Virus record (IMG/VR): IMGVR_UViG_3300022602_004013
Coordinates: 1-25,134 of that record
Strand: one strand, 5' to 3'
Length of the DNA stretch: 25,134 bases
Origin: a virus
Of this stretch, positions 7,355-14,486 are shown one piece after another (positions within the stretch are counted from its first letter, which is position 1; each line of letters opens with the position of its first letter). The translations under genes were made by a program, and so were the position numbers. Below the pieces are notes generated by a model. It ran no database searches and was not told the origin of the DNA. It saw only the letters and a list, made by a program, of their open reading frames with translations.

Positions 7355-7381
7355 CTCACAAGCACATCGGAGAACCACACC

Positions 7382-7777
7382 ATGCAGAACAAGTTCCTAG
7401 CGGAAGATTTGAGGAAGATAGCTGATCAGATCAATAACATAGCCGAGGCAGATGCCGCACCCGCTGCGAACACACCGGCTGATCCGGCTGCAGCGGATGC
7501 CAAGGCAACCGCTGACGTGACCGATCTCATGACGCATGAGAAGAAGCCAACCAAGCTGACGGGAACGCTTGCCGTTAAGAATTTGGCTCAGCTGTTGGGC
7601 ATAGAGAACAGCACGCTCTTCGCCGCGGCATTCAACAACCTAAGGCAGGGCAAGCTTCCCAGCAACACGGCGCAGATCAGAGAGCTAGCCATAGCCTTTG
7701 ACAAGCTGCTGGCGGCTGATGCGAGCACAACCGGCAAGGTCCTGAACCAGCTGCGTCGCATCCATAAGTCTAGCTAA
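7382..7777 (+). CDS. Small virion-type protein with possible prohead-cleaved N-terminus
   Basis: The 131-residue protein lies alone on the + strand, with its own late promoter and a GGAGAA ribosome site. The first 22 residues form an amphipathic helix (MQNKFLAEDLRKIADQINNI) ending in I-A-E|A, identical to the cleavage site of the T4 internal protein targeting peptide, with a second match (L-A-E|D) at residue 8. Residues 23-50 are an Ala/Pro/Asp-rich linker like those in packaged proteins. The C-terminal half (residues 60-131) is a compact helical domain (GTLAVKNLAQLLGIENSTLF). Its stop is two bp from the stop of the convergent helicase gene. A capsid-internal protein is the best guess; no homologue comes to mind. 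Confidence 0.65.
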   Translation: MQNKFLAEDLRKIADQINNIAEADAAPAANTPADPAAADAKATADVTDLMTHEKKPTKLTGTLAVKNLAQLLGIENSTLFAAAFNNLRQGKLPSNTAQIRELAIAFDKLLAADASTTGKVLNQLRRIHKSS

Positions 7778-7779
7778 CA

Positions 7780-9201
7780 TCACCTGCGTATCAAGCTTCG
7801 CAGGCTATCCAGTTCCTTGGCGCTGGTCGCCTGCGTGGGCTGCACCGCCGCTGGTGCATCCTTCTTCGCCGCGGTTGAGTTCTTCCTGCGCAGATCATTG
7901 AACACATCAGCACCACTGTTGCCAGCGGCTATCACGCTTTGATCCTCCTCGAGATCAAATATGCGCAGCGTGTTTGGATCAAACCCCAGATACACCTTGC
8001 TTCCAACACCAGAGCTTGAACGGGTCTTGAGGAACTGTATCTGATACTGCCCACGTTCCTTCATGGCCGCGCTTGCGAAGATCGATATCACGTTGTCAGC
8101 CGTCTGGATCTTGGAGATACCACCTGCTATCATGCTGTGATCGTGCTCCTGCTCCTGCGTCGCCGATCTGTTCAGCTGTGATGCCGTCAGGCACACCATG
8201 TTGCGCTCGACGGCCAAGCCGCGAAGCTCCTCAGCCACGAACTTGTCCTTGATGAACAGGTCGCTGGGGTTGATCTTCTTGTTGTTGGGGAACAGCAGAT
8301 CCAAATAATCCACCACCAACACATCCGGCTTGCGTTTGGTCTCTATCTCATAGTTCTTGAGATACGCCTTGATGTCGTTGCAGGTGCTGCCCTGAGGCAG
8401 CTGGCGGACGTGCAGCAGTCCCGACTTGCGCTGGGCGGCCTTGACCTTGAGCTCCACGTTGTCCAGGTTGCGGAAGATCTCCTTGGTGCCGATGTCAGTT
8501 AGCATGGAATCCATGCGCATGGCAGTGAGCTCCTCCGAGAGCTCAAGGGTGATGTAGATCACGTTGAGCCCTTGCCGCACCATGTTCAGCGCTTGGTTCT
8601 GCAGGAACAGCGATTTACCAACACCAGACCCAGCGCACCAGATCGTGATCTCACCTCGGTTGATACCGCCATATAGCTTGTCATCCACGGTCTTCCATCC
8701 GGTGGTCATCTGCCCGTTCTTGTCCTTGATCCTCAGCAATCGGGCGCGAGGATCGTCGAAATAGTCAGTGCCAAGATCGCTCTGCAGGCTGATCAGTATG
8801 GCCTCGCGCACACGCTTCTCGACCTCACCATAGTTGCCGTGCTCTATGAGATCCACGGATTCGGTCACGGCCAATGCCAGCGCACGGTTCTTGCAGAAAC
8901 CCTCTATCTCATCGAGGAAGCTGTCCTGATGCTGCGGTGCTATGTCGTCAATCTTGTTGAAGCTGCCTCCGGTCTCGGCGTTGACCTGCTCTATCTTCGG
9001 CAACACCCTGTATTCGTTGGCATAGCCGAGTATGAAGCGAACGGCTGGCCTAAACTTGTTCACGAAATACTTGGCATTGAGGATGTTCTGGCAGCGTGAG
9101 AATATCTCATCGCTGCTCAGCATTATGTCTATCAGCAGCTTCTGCTTGTCCTCGTTGTAATCTATCGTCTGCTGTTCTTCTTCCCTGTCGTTGCGAGCCA
9201 T
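7780..9201 (-). CDS. 41: Replicative DNA helicase, DnaB/T4 gp41 type
   Basis: This 473-residue RecA-fold helicase is close in length to T4 gp41 (475). It would unwind the fork 5'-3' as a hexamer on the lagging strand. Walker A is GSGVGKS (191-197), Walker B is VLVVDYLDLL with D298, and motif H4-like QLNRSATQEQEHDHSMIAGG follows. The N-terminal 150 residues are helical, as in the DnaB N-domain. I chose the ATG at 9201; a TTG at 9207 is the longer option and has better spacing to AGGAAG, so the start is not certain. The gene follows the nucleotidyltransferase-cupin gene by 7 bp and the primase gene lies just upstream of that, so the two primosome proteins are in one operon. Confidence 0.93.
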   Translation of the reverse strand: MARNDREEEQQTIDYNEDKQKLLIDIMLSSDEIFSRCQNILNAKYFVNKFRPAVRFILGYANEYRVLPKIEQVNAETGGSFNKIDDIAPQHQDSFLDEIEGFCKNRALALAVTESVDLIEHGNYGEVEKRVREAILISLQSDLGTDYFDDPRARLLRIKDKNGQMTTGWKTVDDKLYGGINRGEITIWCAGSGVGKSLFLQNQALNMVRQGLNVIYITLELSEELTAMRMDSMLTDIGTKEIFRNLDNVELKVKAAQRKSGLLHVRQLPQGSTCNDIKAYLKNYEIETKRKPDVLVVDYLDLLFPNNKKINPSDLFIKDKFVAEELRGLAVERNMVCLTASQLNRSATQEQEHDHSMIAGGISKIQTADNVISIFASAAMKERGQYQIQFLKTRSSSGVGSKVYLGFDPNTLRIFDLEEDQSVIAAGNSGADVFNDLRRKNSTAAKKDAPAAVQPTQATSAKELDSLRSLIRR

Positions 9202-9208
9202 GTGCAAT

Positions 9209-9988
9209 TCACTTCCTCGTTATGTCATCTTCCACGCAATCCTCACCATATTGGATCTCGATCAGCCTCAGCGGTTCACTGCCCTCGTTTACCAGCTGGT
9301 GCCATTGGTTCGTCTTTATCCATAGATGCTCGTGAACATTATAACTACCTATCAGCTCCGCGTCAGTGCTGGAATCCAATGTGTACACGGTCGCCTCACC
9401 GTGTGCCACGAACCAGAACTCTCCGCGCTTGCCGTGCCGCTGCATGCTGAGATGCTGCCCTGGTGCCACCGTCAGCTCCTTGACCTTAACCTCTCGGCCA
9501 TCCTGATGCAGAACGCGATAGTATCCCCATGGGCGCAGTATTTTCGGGGTCTTCCACTCCTGCAATATCCAACTGCTGCTGTTGGCTTTAGATGTGCCAC
9601 CAACGCCATAATGGAACGTGATGTTACCTAGCTCAGCCGCGAGCATCTGCTCCGGCGTGTTTCCGGCACCCCTGTCTCCGCCGTTGGCGAAGATTATCTC
9701 AGCATCAGGGTTGAACATCCTCAGCGTTCGTATGGCATCACAGCTGGTGTCGTCGCTGTCATCAAAGCCCGTGAGAACCTGATCAACACCTTTGATCGCT
9801 CCGATGACAGATTCGCGCTCGTTGATGTTCATGAAAGGCCTTGACTTCTTACGGGTCAACCAGGCATCGCTGTTGAGACCGACCACCAATCTGTCACCTA
9901 GATCTTTCGCCGCCCTGAGGTATTCGATGTGACCGCTGTGAACGGGATCAAACCCACCTGTCACCAACACTATCTTTATCTTCCTCAT
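9209..9988 (-). CDS. Nucleotidyltransferase-cupin fusion (cytidylyltransferase-like plus mannose-6-P isomerase-like cupin)
   Basis: Residues 5-147 are a cytidylyltransferase-type domain with GGFDPVHSGH (HxGH, H17/H20) and NSSSWIL near 137-142 in place of the usual ISSTxI motif. This fold transfers CMP or AMP to a phosphorylated sugar or alcohol, as in GlmU-unrelated HldE/TagD families. Residues 150-259 are a cupin close in pattern to the C-terminal domain of type II mannose-6-phosphate isomerase/GMP synthases: RPWGYYRVL, QRHGKRGEFW, H230 and IEIQYGEDCVEDDI. The ATGA overlap at 9985-9988 couples it to the primase, and the helicase follows. Similar fusions exist in marine T4-like phages as far as I recall. 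The substrate is unknown; surface-sugar or nucleotide modification are both possible, and the cupin may only bind sugar. Confidence 0.88.
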   Translation of the reverse strand: MRKIKIVLVTGGFDPVHSGHIEYLRAAKDLGDRLVVGLNSDAWLTRKKSRPFMNINERESVIGAIKGVDQVLTGFDDSDDTSCDAIRTLRMFNPDAEIIFANGGDRGAGNTPEQMLAAELGNITFHYGVGGTSKANSSSWILQEWKTPKILRPWGYYRVLHQDGREVKVKELTVAPGQHLSMQRHGKRGEFWFVAHGEATVYTLDSSTDAELIGSYNVHEHLWIKTNQWHQLVNEGSEPLRLIEIQYGEDCVEDDITRK

Positions 9989-11004
9989 CTGAACATCCTC
10001 CTCTTAACACCTATCTGTAGATGGCTGGTAGTCCTAGCAGCGATGGCGCTGCGTATGGTGAACAACCTGCCGTATCTCTTGGCCGCATCAGCTGCATCCT
10101 TGATGTCATCCTCCCACTCAGGGAAGCTAACGCTCCATCCGTGGTGCAAGGCCGCATCTATCAACCCTTGGTTGGTGCGCTGCCTGTCAGGCACGATTAT
10201 CTTCTCCTTGTCGGAGCTGTTTAGCCACGCTATCTGCTCCTTGCTGGGTTCGCTGCCTAAGGTGGCTACCCCCGACAGCGCGATGGCGTCAAACGGTCCT
10301 TCAGCCACCAGCACGTATCTCCTGCCGGGTGTGCTCAGCGCATCACAGTTGAACACGTATCCCGGTTGCAACGGGCTGTTGTAATACCTAGGCACACCTG
10401 ACGGCGGTGTGCCAGCATACCTAGCCGTCCATCCGACTATCTTGCTCCTGTGATAGAACGGCACTATGACACGCTTGTCCATATCGTGCTTGGTGCTGGT
10501 GCTCCAATGGTAGTCCCAGCCGTTGAGTATCGCATCCCCTCTCGAATCCATGTATTCCATGATGCCCAGGAAGCCCTCTGGTATGTCATCGCCCTCTATC
10601 ACGCTCTCGAAAGGTATCGCGTGCTCGGGCAGATCAACCTCCCTGAACTCGGCCGTGAACCGTATGTCGGGTGCGACGGCATGCTCCGCCGTGCCATCCA
10701 TGCGCTGTTGCAGCAGCTCCATCTTGGATCGCTGTATCTCCTCGTCAGAGATGCCCATCCAGCGCATGAGGTTCTCGAAGTTGCGGCTGATGGATACCCT
10801 GTCGAACACGGTCTTGAATCCGCAGTTATAGCAGTTATAGGCTATGGCGCCGTCTGGTGCGAACAGATAGTTGCCGCGCGATCTGGTGTCTTGCCTGTGC
10901 CCGCGGTGATGGCAGCATGGAGAGTTGCAGGTTATCCAACCCAGTGAGCTGGACCTGCGCCTCGCTGGCAGGTGTGATGCGACTATCTCGTGTATCAACG
11001 GCAT
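9985..11004 (-). CDS. 61: DNA primase, T4 gp61 type (zinc ribbon + Toprim)
   Basis: The 339-residue protein makes RNA primers for lagging-strand synthesis with the gp41 helicase. An N-terminal zinc ribbon is visible (C26, C30/C31, then C58xxC61), and a Toprim domain has VLVAEGPFDAIALSG (E235, D239). The second Toprim acidic motif reads VPDRQ: D273 is present, but the position that is usually Asp is Q275. The C-terminal segment SVSFPEWEDDIKDAADA...YGRLFTIRS is typical of primases in this phage group. The start at 11004 has no clear Shine-Dalgarno. The upstream virion-type gene ends 20 bp away. A weak sigma70-like pair (TTGTAT, 17 bp, CATACT, minus strand, about 11049-11017) could give separate early expression. 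Confidence 0.9.
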   Translation of the reverse strand: MPLIHEIVASHLPARRRSSSLGWITCNSPCCHHRGHRQDTRSRGNYLFAPDGAIAYNCYNCGFKTVFDRVSISRNFENLMRWMGISDEEIQRSKMELLQQRMDGTAEHAVAPDIRFTAEFREVDLPEHAIPFESVIEGDDIPEGFLGIMEYMDSRGDAILNGWDYHWSTSTKHDMDKRVIVPFYHRSKIVGWTARYAGTPPSGVPRYYNSPLQPGYVFNCDALSTPGRRYVLVAEGPFDAIALSGVATLGSEPSKEQIAWLNSSDKEKIIVPDRQRTNQGLIDAALHHGWSVSFPEWEDDIKDAADAAKRYGRLFTIRSAIAARTTSHLQIGVKRRMFR

Positions 11005-11024
11005 GCATACAGTATGCCTGACCG

Positions 11025-11870
11025 TTAACTCTTATACAAGACCTTTCCGAAGGTCCCGGTGTTGGCCACGTCCGGGCGATACACGAACCTCAGCCAATAC
11101 ACATTCATGCTGAAGTTGAACAGCGTGGGTGCCGGACCGTTGTTGTCCTTGGTGAACTCGAAGTGTGCTGTGGTTGGTGTCAGTGCCACGTCAAACCATT
11201 CAGATGGCAGCGGAGCATTGGTGCTGAGGCTACCCTGCACCCAGAACTTGCCAAGGAAGGTGTTCTGATACACGGCTATGGTGTGCGTGCCATTTGCCCT
11301 GCCAACCTGCGCGTCTCCCTGCACGGCGCCGCTGACCCATATGGTGTAATCGTATAGGTTAACCGGAGTTGGTGTGAACTGTTGGTTATCTATCTCTATG
11401 GCCGGGGCCAGGCTGCTGACCACGCCCTCCTTGAGCTCAAACATGCCAAACGTGCTCTTGTTGACATCGGTGTATAGATACTCGGTGGTACCGTCAACGT
11501 TTGAGACCTGTATCACGTACCTGTAGTACCCTGGATCCCAATGCTGTATGTCCTCCGGTGCCAGCACCAACCTAGCCTTGCCGTTGACCTCATCGGTGAT
11601 GTTCACCATCTTGGTCAGTATGACCTCCGGGAGGAAGTCCATGCTGTTGCTGGGAGCGTTGACCTTCTGTATCTGCGCCTGCAGTTGGTATGCGACCAGC
11701 TTGATGGGCTTGCGATCGTTGTTACGGATCACGAAGTCTATGTTGTTGGTCACACCCTTGAATATCTTCGTGTCGTACTGTATCATTGGCCAATTTATGT
11801 TAGAGGATGCGTAGTCAGCCTTAACCAGATGTATGTATTCAGGGAATTTGAACAGATATGCGATCGGCAT
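11025..11870 (-). CDS. Virion structural-type protein, probably tail/baseplate
   Basis: This 281-residue, beta-rich protein starts MPIAYLFKFPEYIHLVKADY. The start at 11870 is chosen because it follows the late promoter at 11897-11904 and a GAAGAAAAG purine stretch, and the 32 residues before it do not look like protein. Several segments look like Ig-like strands (RKPIKLVAYQLQAQIQ; YYRYVIQVSNVDGTTEYLYTD; AVYQNTFLGKFWVQGSL; LFNFSMNVYWLRFVY). The charge is low and there are no catalytic motifs. I recall similar proteins with SNINWPMIQYDTKI-type N-termini in marine T4-like phages labelled structural. A hairpin, GACCTT-CGGA-AAGGTC, overlaps its last codons and may attenuate transcription into the primase gene. 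Confidence 0.72.
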   Translation of the reverse strand: MPIAYLFKFPEYIHLVKADYASSNINWPMIQYDTKIFKGVTNNIDFVIRNNDRKPIKLVAYQLQAQIQKVNAPSNSMDFLPEVILTKMVNITDEVNGKARLVLAPEDIQHWDPGYYRYVIQVSNVDGTTEYLYTDVNKSTFGMFELKEGVVSSLAPAIEIDNQQFTPTPVNLYDYTIWVSGAVQGDAQVGRANGTHTIAVYQNTFLGKFWVQGSLSTNAPLPSEWFDVALTPTTAHFEFTKDNNGPAPTLFNFSMNVYWLRFVYRPDVANTGTFGKVLYKS

Positions 11871-11896
11871 TGGCTTTTCTTCATGGTGTCTTATGA

Positions 11897-11904
11897 TATT
11901 TAGC
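11897..11904 (-). promoter_or_regulatory. Late promoter (GCTAAATA), leftward
   Basis: The minus strand reads GCTAAATATCATAAG, 27 nt before the ATG at 11870. It is divergent from the rightward box at 11916, with only 11 bp between the two. Confidence 0.65.
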
Positions 11905-11915
11905 AGATGTCTGTC

Positions 11916-11923
11916 ACTAAATA
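11916..11923 (+). promoter_or_regulatory. Late promoter (ACTAAATA), rightward
   Basis: ACTAAATATCCTCG lies 27 nt before the ATG at 11951. The shared CTAAATATC core with its divergent partner makes this intergenic region a compact double late promoter. Confidence 0.65.
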
Positions 11924-11950
11924 TCCTCGACCATACAGGCGCAAGGCTCA

Positions 11951-12325
11951 ATGAACAACGAAACACACAAGCTGCTGCAGGAGAAGTTCCCGTTCCTCAC
12001 CATCGTCAGCCATCTAGGGCGAGAGCACCTAGGCATAATACAGAATGCGGATAACACGTTCGTCAGCATCTATGTGATGGATCCCAGCTTCACCGCAGAG
12101 ATGAGGAAGGATTTCCTGGAATGCGGTGAGACATGGTGGTGGGAGAGCAACAGGATGATACCCATAAACATGTTCCTCAGGGAGAGGTTCATGGCGTATC
12201 GAAGGCATCTCAAGACGTTCGCACGCAAGGACACGGAGATAGTTTCCGGTCCAGTGGTGAACCTCAAGGACATGATGAACAAGCGAGTGAAACGCCGCAC
12301 CATACAGCTGATCAGATCATCCTGA
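11951..12325 (+). CDS. Conserved T4-like protein, 124 aa, + strand island
   Basis: The 124-residue protein has a mixed fold: an early beta region (FPFLTIVSHLGREHLGIIQN; TFVSIYVMD), a central ETWWWESNRMIPINMFLRE, and a basic C-terminus with VNLKDMMNKRVKRRTIQLIR. I recognise the TWWWESNR.IPIN and VKRR.I.LIR patterns from hypothetical proteins conserved across marine T4-like phages. A late promoter and an AAGG ribosome site lie upstream. The basic tail suggests nucleic-acid contact, but no function is established. Its stop is directly next to the stop of the convergent gene, inside a palindromic hairpin. Confidence 0.75.
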   Translation: MNNETHKLLQEKFPFLTIVSHLGREHLGIIQNADNTFVSIYVMDPSFTAEMRKDFLECGETWWWESNRMIPINMFLRERFMAYRRHLKTFARKDTEIVSGPVVNLKDMMNKRVKRRTIQLIRSS

Positions 12326-12329
12326 TCAG
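12308..12329. terminator. Hairpin at convergent gene ends
   Basis: Two copies of the self-complementary octamer CTGATCAG, at 12308-12315 and 12322-12329, flank ATCATC. They can form an 8-bp stem in RNA from either strand and cover both stop codons. There is no U-tract, so termination is only a suggestion. Confidence 0.4.
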
Positions 12330-12817
12330 TCCTCCTGTGGATCTCCAGACAGCGTTGCAACCTGAACCCGCACCTTGACCTTCCCGTCCTTGGTGACGAT
12401 CAACTTGGGCTTCTTGTTGGATCGCTTCTCAGCCTTGGCTTCCTTGGTCTTGTCGTCGCTCCACTTCTCGAACAGGCTGTGTGCGAAGGCGAACATGGTT
12501 GCATCCAGCTTGTCCTCGATGAGCATGTAGGCTGTGACCTTGTGGAAACCATCCTTGGTTTCAACCTCTGCAGTCAAGCGTGCCTTGCCGGTGAATCCCT
12601 CGACGGTATCCCAGATCTCGGCAAGATTTGCAGGATCAACGTTAGGGCTGCGGAAGAGATAATGACCAGAGCCCATGCGCTTGCTGAGCCTCTTGTCTGG
12701 ATCATAGCTGATTCCGGTGCCAATGGCGAAACGTTTCTCACCATCATTGGTTACCAGGAACGCATCCGTGCCAAACATGTTGGTCTTGGTTTCAAGCTTT
12801 AGCTTCTCGGTCGGCAT
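12326..12817 (-). CDS. Unknown protein, 163 aa, last gene of the early operon
   Basis: The ATG at 12817 has a GGAGG site eight nt upstream. The first 120 residues look like an alpha/beta domain (LVTNDGEKRFAIGTGISYD; GFHKVTAYMLIEDKLDATMF). Residues 120-163 are Lys-rich and low complexity, with a final beta-like segment KVKVRVQVATLSGDPQED. I do not recognise the family. It follows the DnaE-like gene by 19 bp in the operon behind the sigma70-type promoter at 14994-15022, which suggests an early DNA-metabolism role, possibly a nucleic-acid-binding accessory protein given the basic linker. Confidence 0.65.
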   Translation of the reverse strand: MPTEKLKLETKTNMFGTDAFLVTNDGEKRFAIGTGISYDPDKRLSKRMGSGHYLFRSPNVDPANLAEIWDTVEGFTGKARLTAEVETKDGFHKVTAYMLIEDKLDATMFAFAHSLFEKWSDDKTKEAKAEKRSNKKPKLIVTKDGKVKVRVQVATLSGDPQED

Positions 12818-12836
12818 ATCAGTCCTCCAAAGTGTA

Positions 12837-13451
12837 TCAACTGCCAGTCATCATTATAGCATCTCTGGCAGCCTGTTCAACCAGAATGTTGGCGTGGACG
12901 TATACCAGCATCGCATAGCTCACGGCATGCGCCTTCTTAAACACGTAGGCATCCCCGTCCCTATGGGTCCAGATCTCATCCGCGATGCTGTCAAACCCCT
13001 GCGCGATGCATCGCTGCTGCAGATGCTTCTTGCCAGGCCTTATCATCGCCAATATCATGGCGATGTGTTCTATGCTGCGAGGTCTCAGCTTGGCGGTCAG
13101 CTCGCCATAGTTGCCTAGATGGAACAGCTCCGAGACGAACCCTGGGTGCTCAAACAGGCTCCAATCCAACGGGCGATCCATCAGCTCCAGCAGATGCTGC
13201 TCATTGCGCACCATGTCATAGATGCTAACGTTGAGCATGTCTATCTTGTACATGCCCCTGCGTTCGGCCTCCTCGTAGTCAAGGCTGCATTGGTCGGTCA
13301 CCGGATCGATCGGCACGGCGTGGAAGTACACGCCTGTGTTGTGCCTCGTGATCCTGCCGTTCTTGATGATGCTGGCTGGTATGTGCTGCATGCCCTCCAG
13401 TGCCTTGGAGCGATCAGCGAAATCTATGTCGATGTCGCCACGATCAAGCAC
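12837..13451 (-). CDS. Minimal DNA polymerase III alpha (DnaE/PolC)-like protein
   Basis: At 204 residues this is a very condensed relative of the roughly 1,160-residue bacterial replicase subunit. DIDIDF (D6, D8) matches the DnaE PDxDxDF motif, HNTGVY (37-42) matches HAGGVV, YKIDMLN (D71) matches the KxDFLG third catalytic Asp, LRPRSIEHIAMILAMIRPGK (122-141) matches the finger-region LxP...RPG motif, and FKKAHAVSYAMLVY (171-184) matches FNKSHSAAYALVSY. PHP, tau-binding and OB domains are absent. It starts with GTG, overlaps the upstream gene by 8 bp, and has AAGGTGG before the start. All three metal-binding Asp are present, so catalysis cannot be excluded, but most of the palm and fingers is missing. 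I recall relatives in marine T4-like phages. The role is unknown. Confidence 0.78.
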   Translation of the reverse strand: MLDRGDIDIDFADRSKALEGMQHIPASIIKNGRITRHNTGVYFHAVPIDPVTDQCSLDYEEAERRGMYKIDMLNVSIYDMVRNEQHLLELMDRPLDWSLFEHPGFVSELFHLGNYGELTAKLRPRSIEHIAMILAMIRPGKKHLQQRCIAQGFDSIADEIWTHRDGDAYVFKKAHAVSYAMLVYVHANILVEQAARDAIMMTGS

Positions 13452-13761
13452 GATCCACCTTGCCGTCTAGCTGCGACTGCAGCGAGTTGATCCGCTGCGC
13501 CATCTTCCTGATGTTACCGTTCAGCGTGTTGATGTTGCGGTCAGCCATCCTCAGCTTCTCGCTCATGTCCATCATCAGCTTCTGCAGTTCCCTGACATAT
13601 TCCGGATTCACCACGGAGAACCTGTTGCCGTTGATGTCTATCTCCGTCACCATACCCTTGGATATGGTCGTGATGCCAACTGGTTGCTTTGGCTTATCCT
13701 CCACCTCCATGTCATCGGTATCATACATGTCTGAATCAAACAATCCGTCATAGCCTTCCAT
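13444..13761 (-). CDS. Small coiled-coil protein, 105 aa
   Basis: Residues 1-28 are strongly acidic (EGYDGLFDSDMYDTDDMEVE). Residues 30-55 are strand-like (GITTISKGMVTEIDINGNRF). Residues 58-100 form a heptad-rich helix (LQKLMMDMSEKLRMADRNIN... QRINSLQSQL) likely to be a coiled coil. The start has GAGGAG upstream, the preceding gene ends 11 bp away, and the stop lies inside the start of the DnaE-like gene. Its tight coupling to that gene makes it a candidate partner, but no homologue is recognised. Confidence 0.65.
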   Translation of the reverse strand: MEGYDGLFDSDMYDTDDMEVEDKPKQPVGITTISKGMVTEIDINGNRFSVVNPEYVRELQKLMMDMSEKLRMADRNINTLNGNIRKMAQRINSLQSQLDGKVDRA

Positions 13762-13772
13762 CTGTCATCTCC

Positions 13773-14486
13773 TCATAGCCCTGCCTGCCGCAGGGTGTTG
13801 CGTATCCAATCAGCGCTGTCTCGGTTCTTTGTGAAACGTATCTTCCACTGCGGTACCTTCGCGCTGTTCTTGATCATTTGTAGCTGCTCAGGGCCGCACC
13901 TGTCAAGCAGGTCAACCGCGCTGTCAGCGTTGTACAGCACCCACGGGCTTATGCGGCCGCTCCTCACCCACGCCGCCGCCTGTATGGGGTTGACCTTGCG
14001 GAAGAAATCCGTCCACTTCTCACCGGTGTCCCTGCTCCATTGCTGCATCAGCTCTATGTTTCGCGCCAATGCCGACTCGGGTTGCTCGTTCTTGACCAGA
14101 TCGTCAACGTATCGCTCATAGACGATGTCATGGGTCCACTTGTCCAGAGGCAGGTTGTTCTTGATCACGTAATCTATGAACTTGGCCGGTTCCAGCGCGT
14201 TGAGATCTATCAGCTGCTTGCCAAACTTCATGAAGGCTATGTAATACTTGCTCTCCATGAACTCCCTGAACGTCTTCTTGTTCCCAGACTTACCTATCAG
14301 CTGGGCGTTTAGCTCATAGAACCTAGACCAAGACATGAACCCCAACCTCGATGCGGGCTCCTCCCTGCTGAACCACCTGCGCTTCTTCTCGCAGCTGTGG
14401 TTGATGAGATGCATCTCATCATGGAAGCCGCGCTTGCAGAATTCACAGGTGTGTTGCTTGTTTGCCTTAGGCGAGCTTTTTTGCAT
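13773..14486 (-). CDS. Zinc-finger protein conserved in T4-like phages
   Basis: The 237-residue protein starts at the ATG 14486, inside the last 20 nt of the upstream gene; this start is chosen because the residues before it are not protein-like. Residues 13-35 form a C2H2-type zinc finger (TCEFCKRGFHDEMHLINHSC: C-x2-C then H and C/H ligands). The rest is helical, with FMSWSRFYEL, FREFMESKYYIAFMKFGKQL and GRISPWVLYNAD segments. The arrangement is familiar from a conserved family in marine T4-like phages that lies next to the clamp-loader genes. The function is unknown; a nucleic-acid-binding role in replication or late transcription is inferred from the finger and the context. Confidence 0.78.
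   Translation of the reverse strand: MQKSSPKANKQHTCEFCKRGFHDEMHLINHSCEKKRRWFSREEPASRLGFMSWSRFYELNAQLIGKSGNKKTFREFMESKYYIAFMKFGKQLIDLNALEPAKFIDYVIKNNLPLDKWTHDIVYERYVDDLVKNEQPESALARNIELMQQWSRDTGEKWTDFFRKVNPIQAAAWVRSGRISPWVLYNADSAVDLLDRCGPEQLQMIKNSAKVPQWKIRFTKNRDSADWIRNTLRQAGL

Noticed and set aside
11025-11966. Extending the tail-type protein to an upstream start at 11966.
   Set aside because: The extra 32 residues run through the late promoter and are not protein-like; the MPIAYLFKF start follows the promoter.
12308-12329. The CTGATCAG repeat pair as a transposon or attachment site.
   Set aside because: It is only two 8-bp palindromes spanning two stop codons, with no target duplication or integrase nearby; a simple hairpin explains it.
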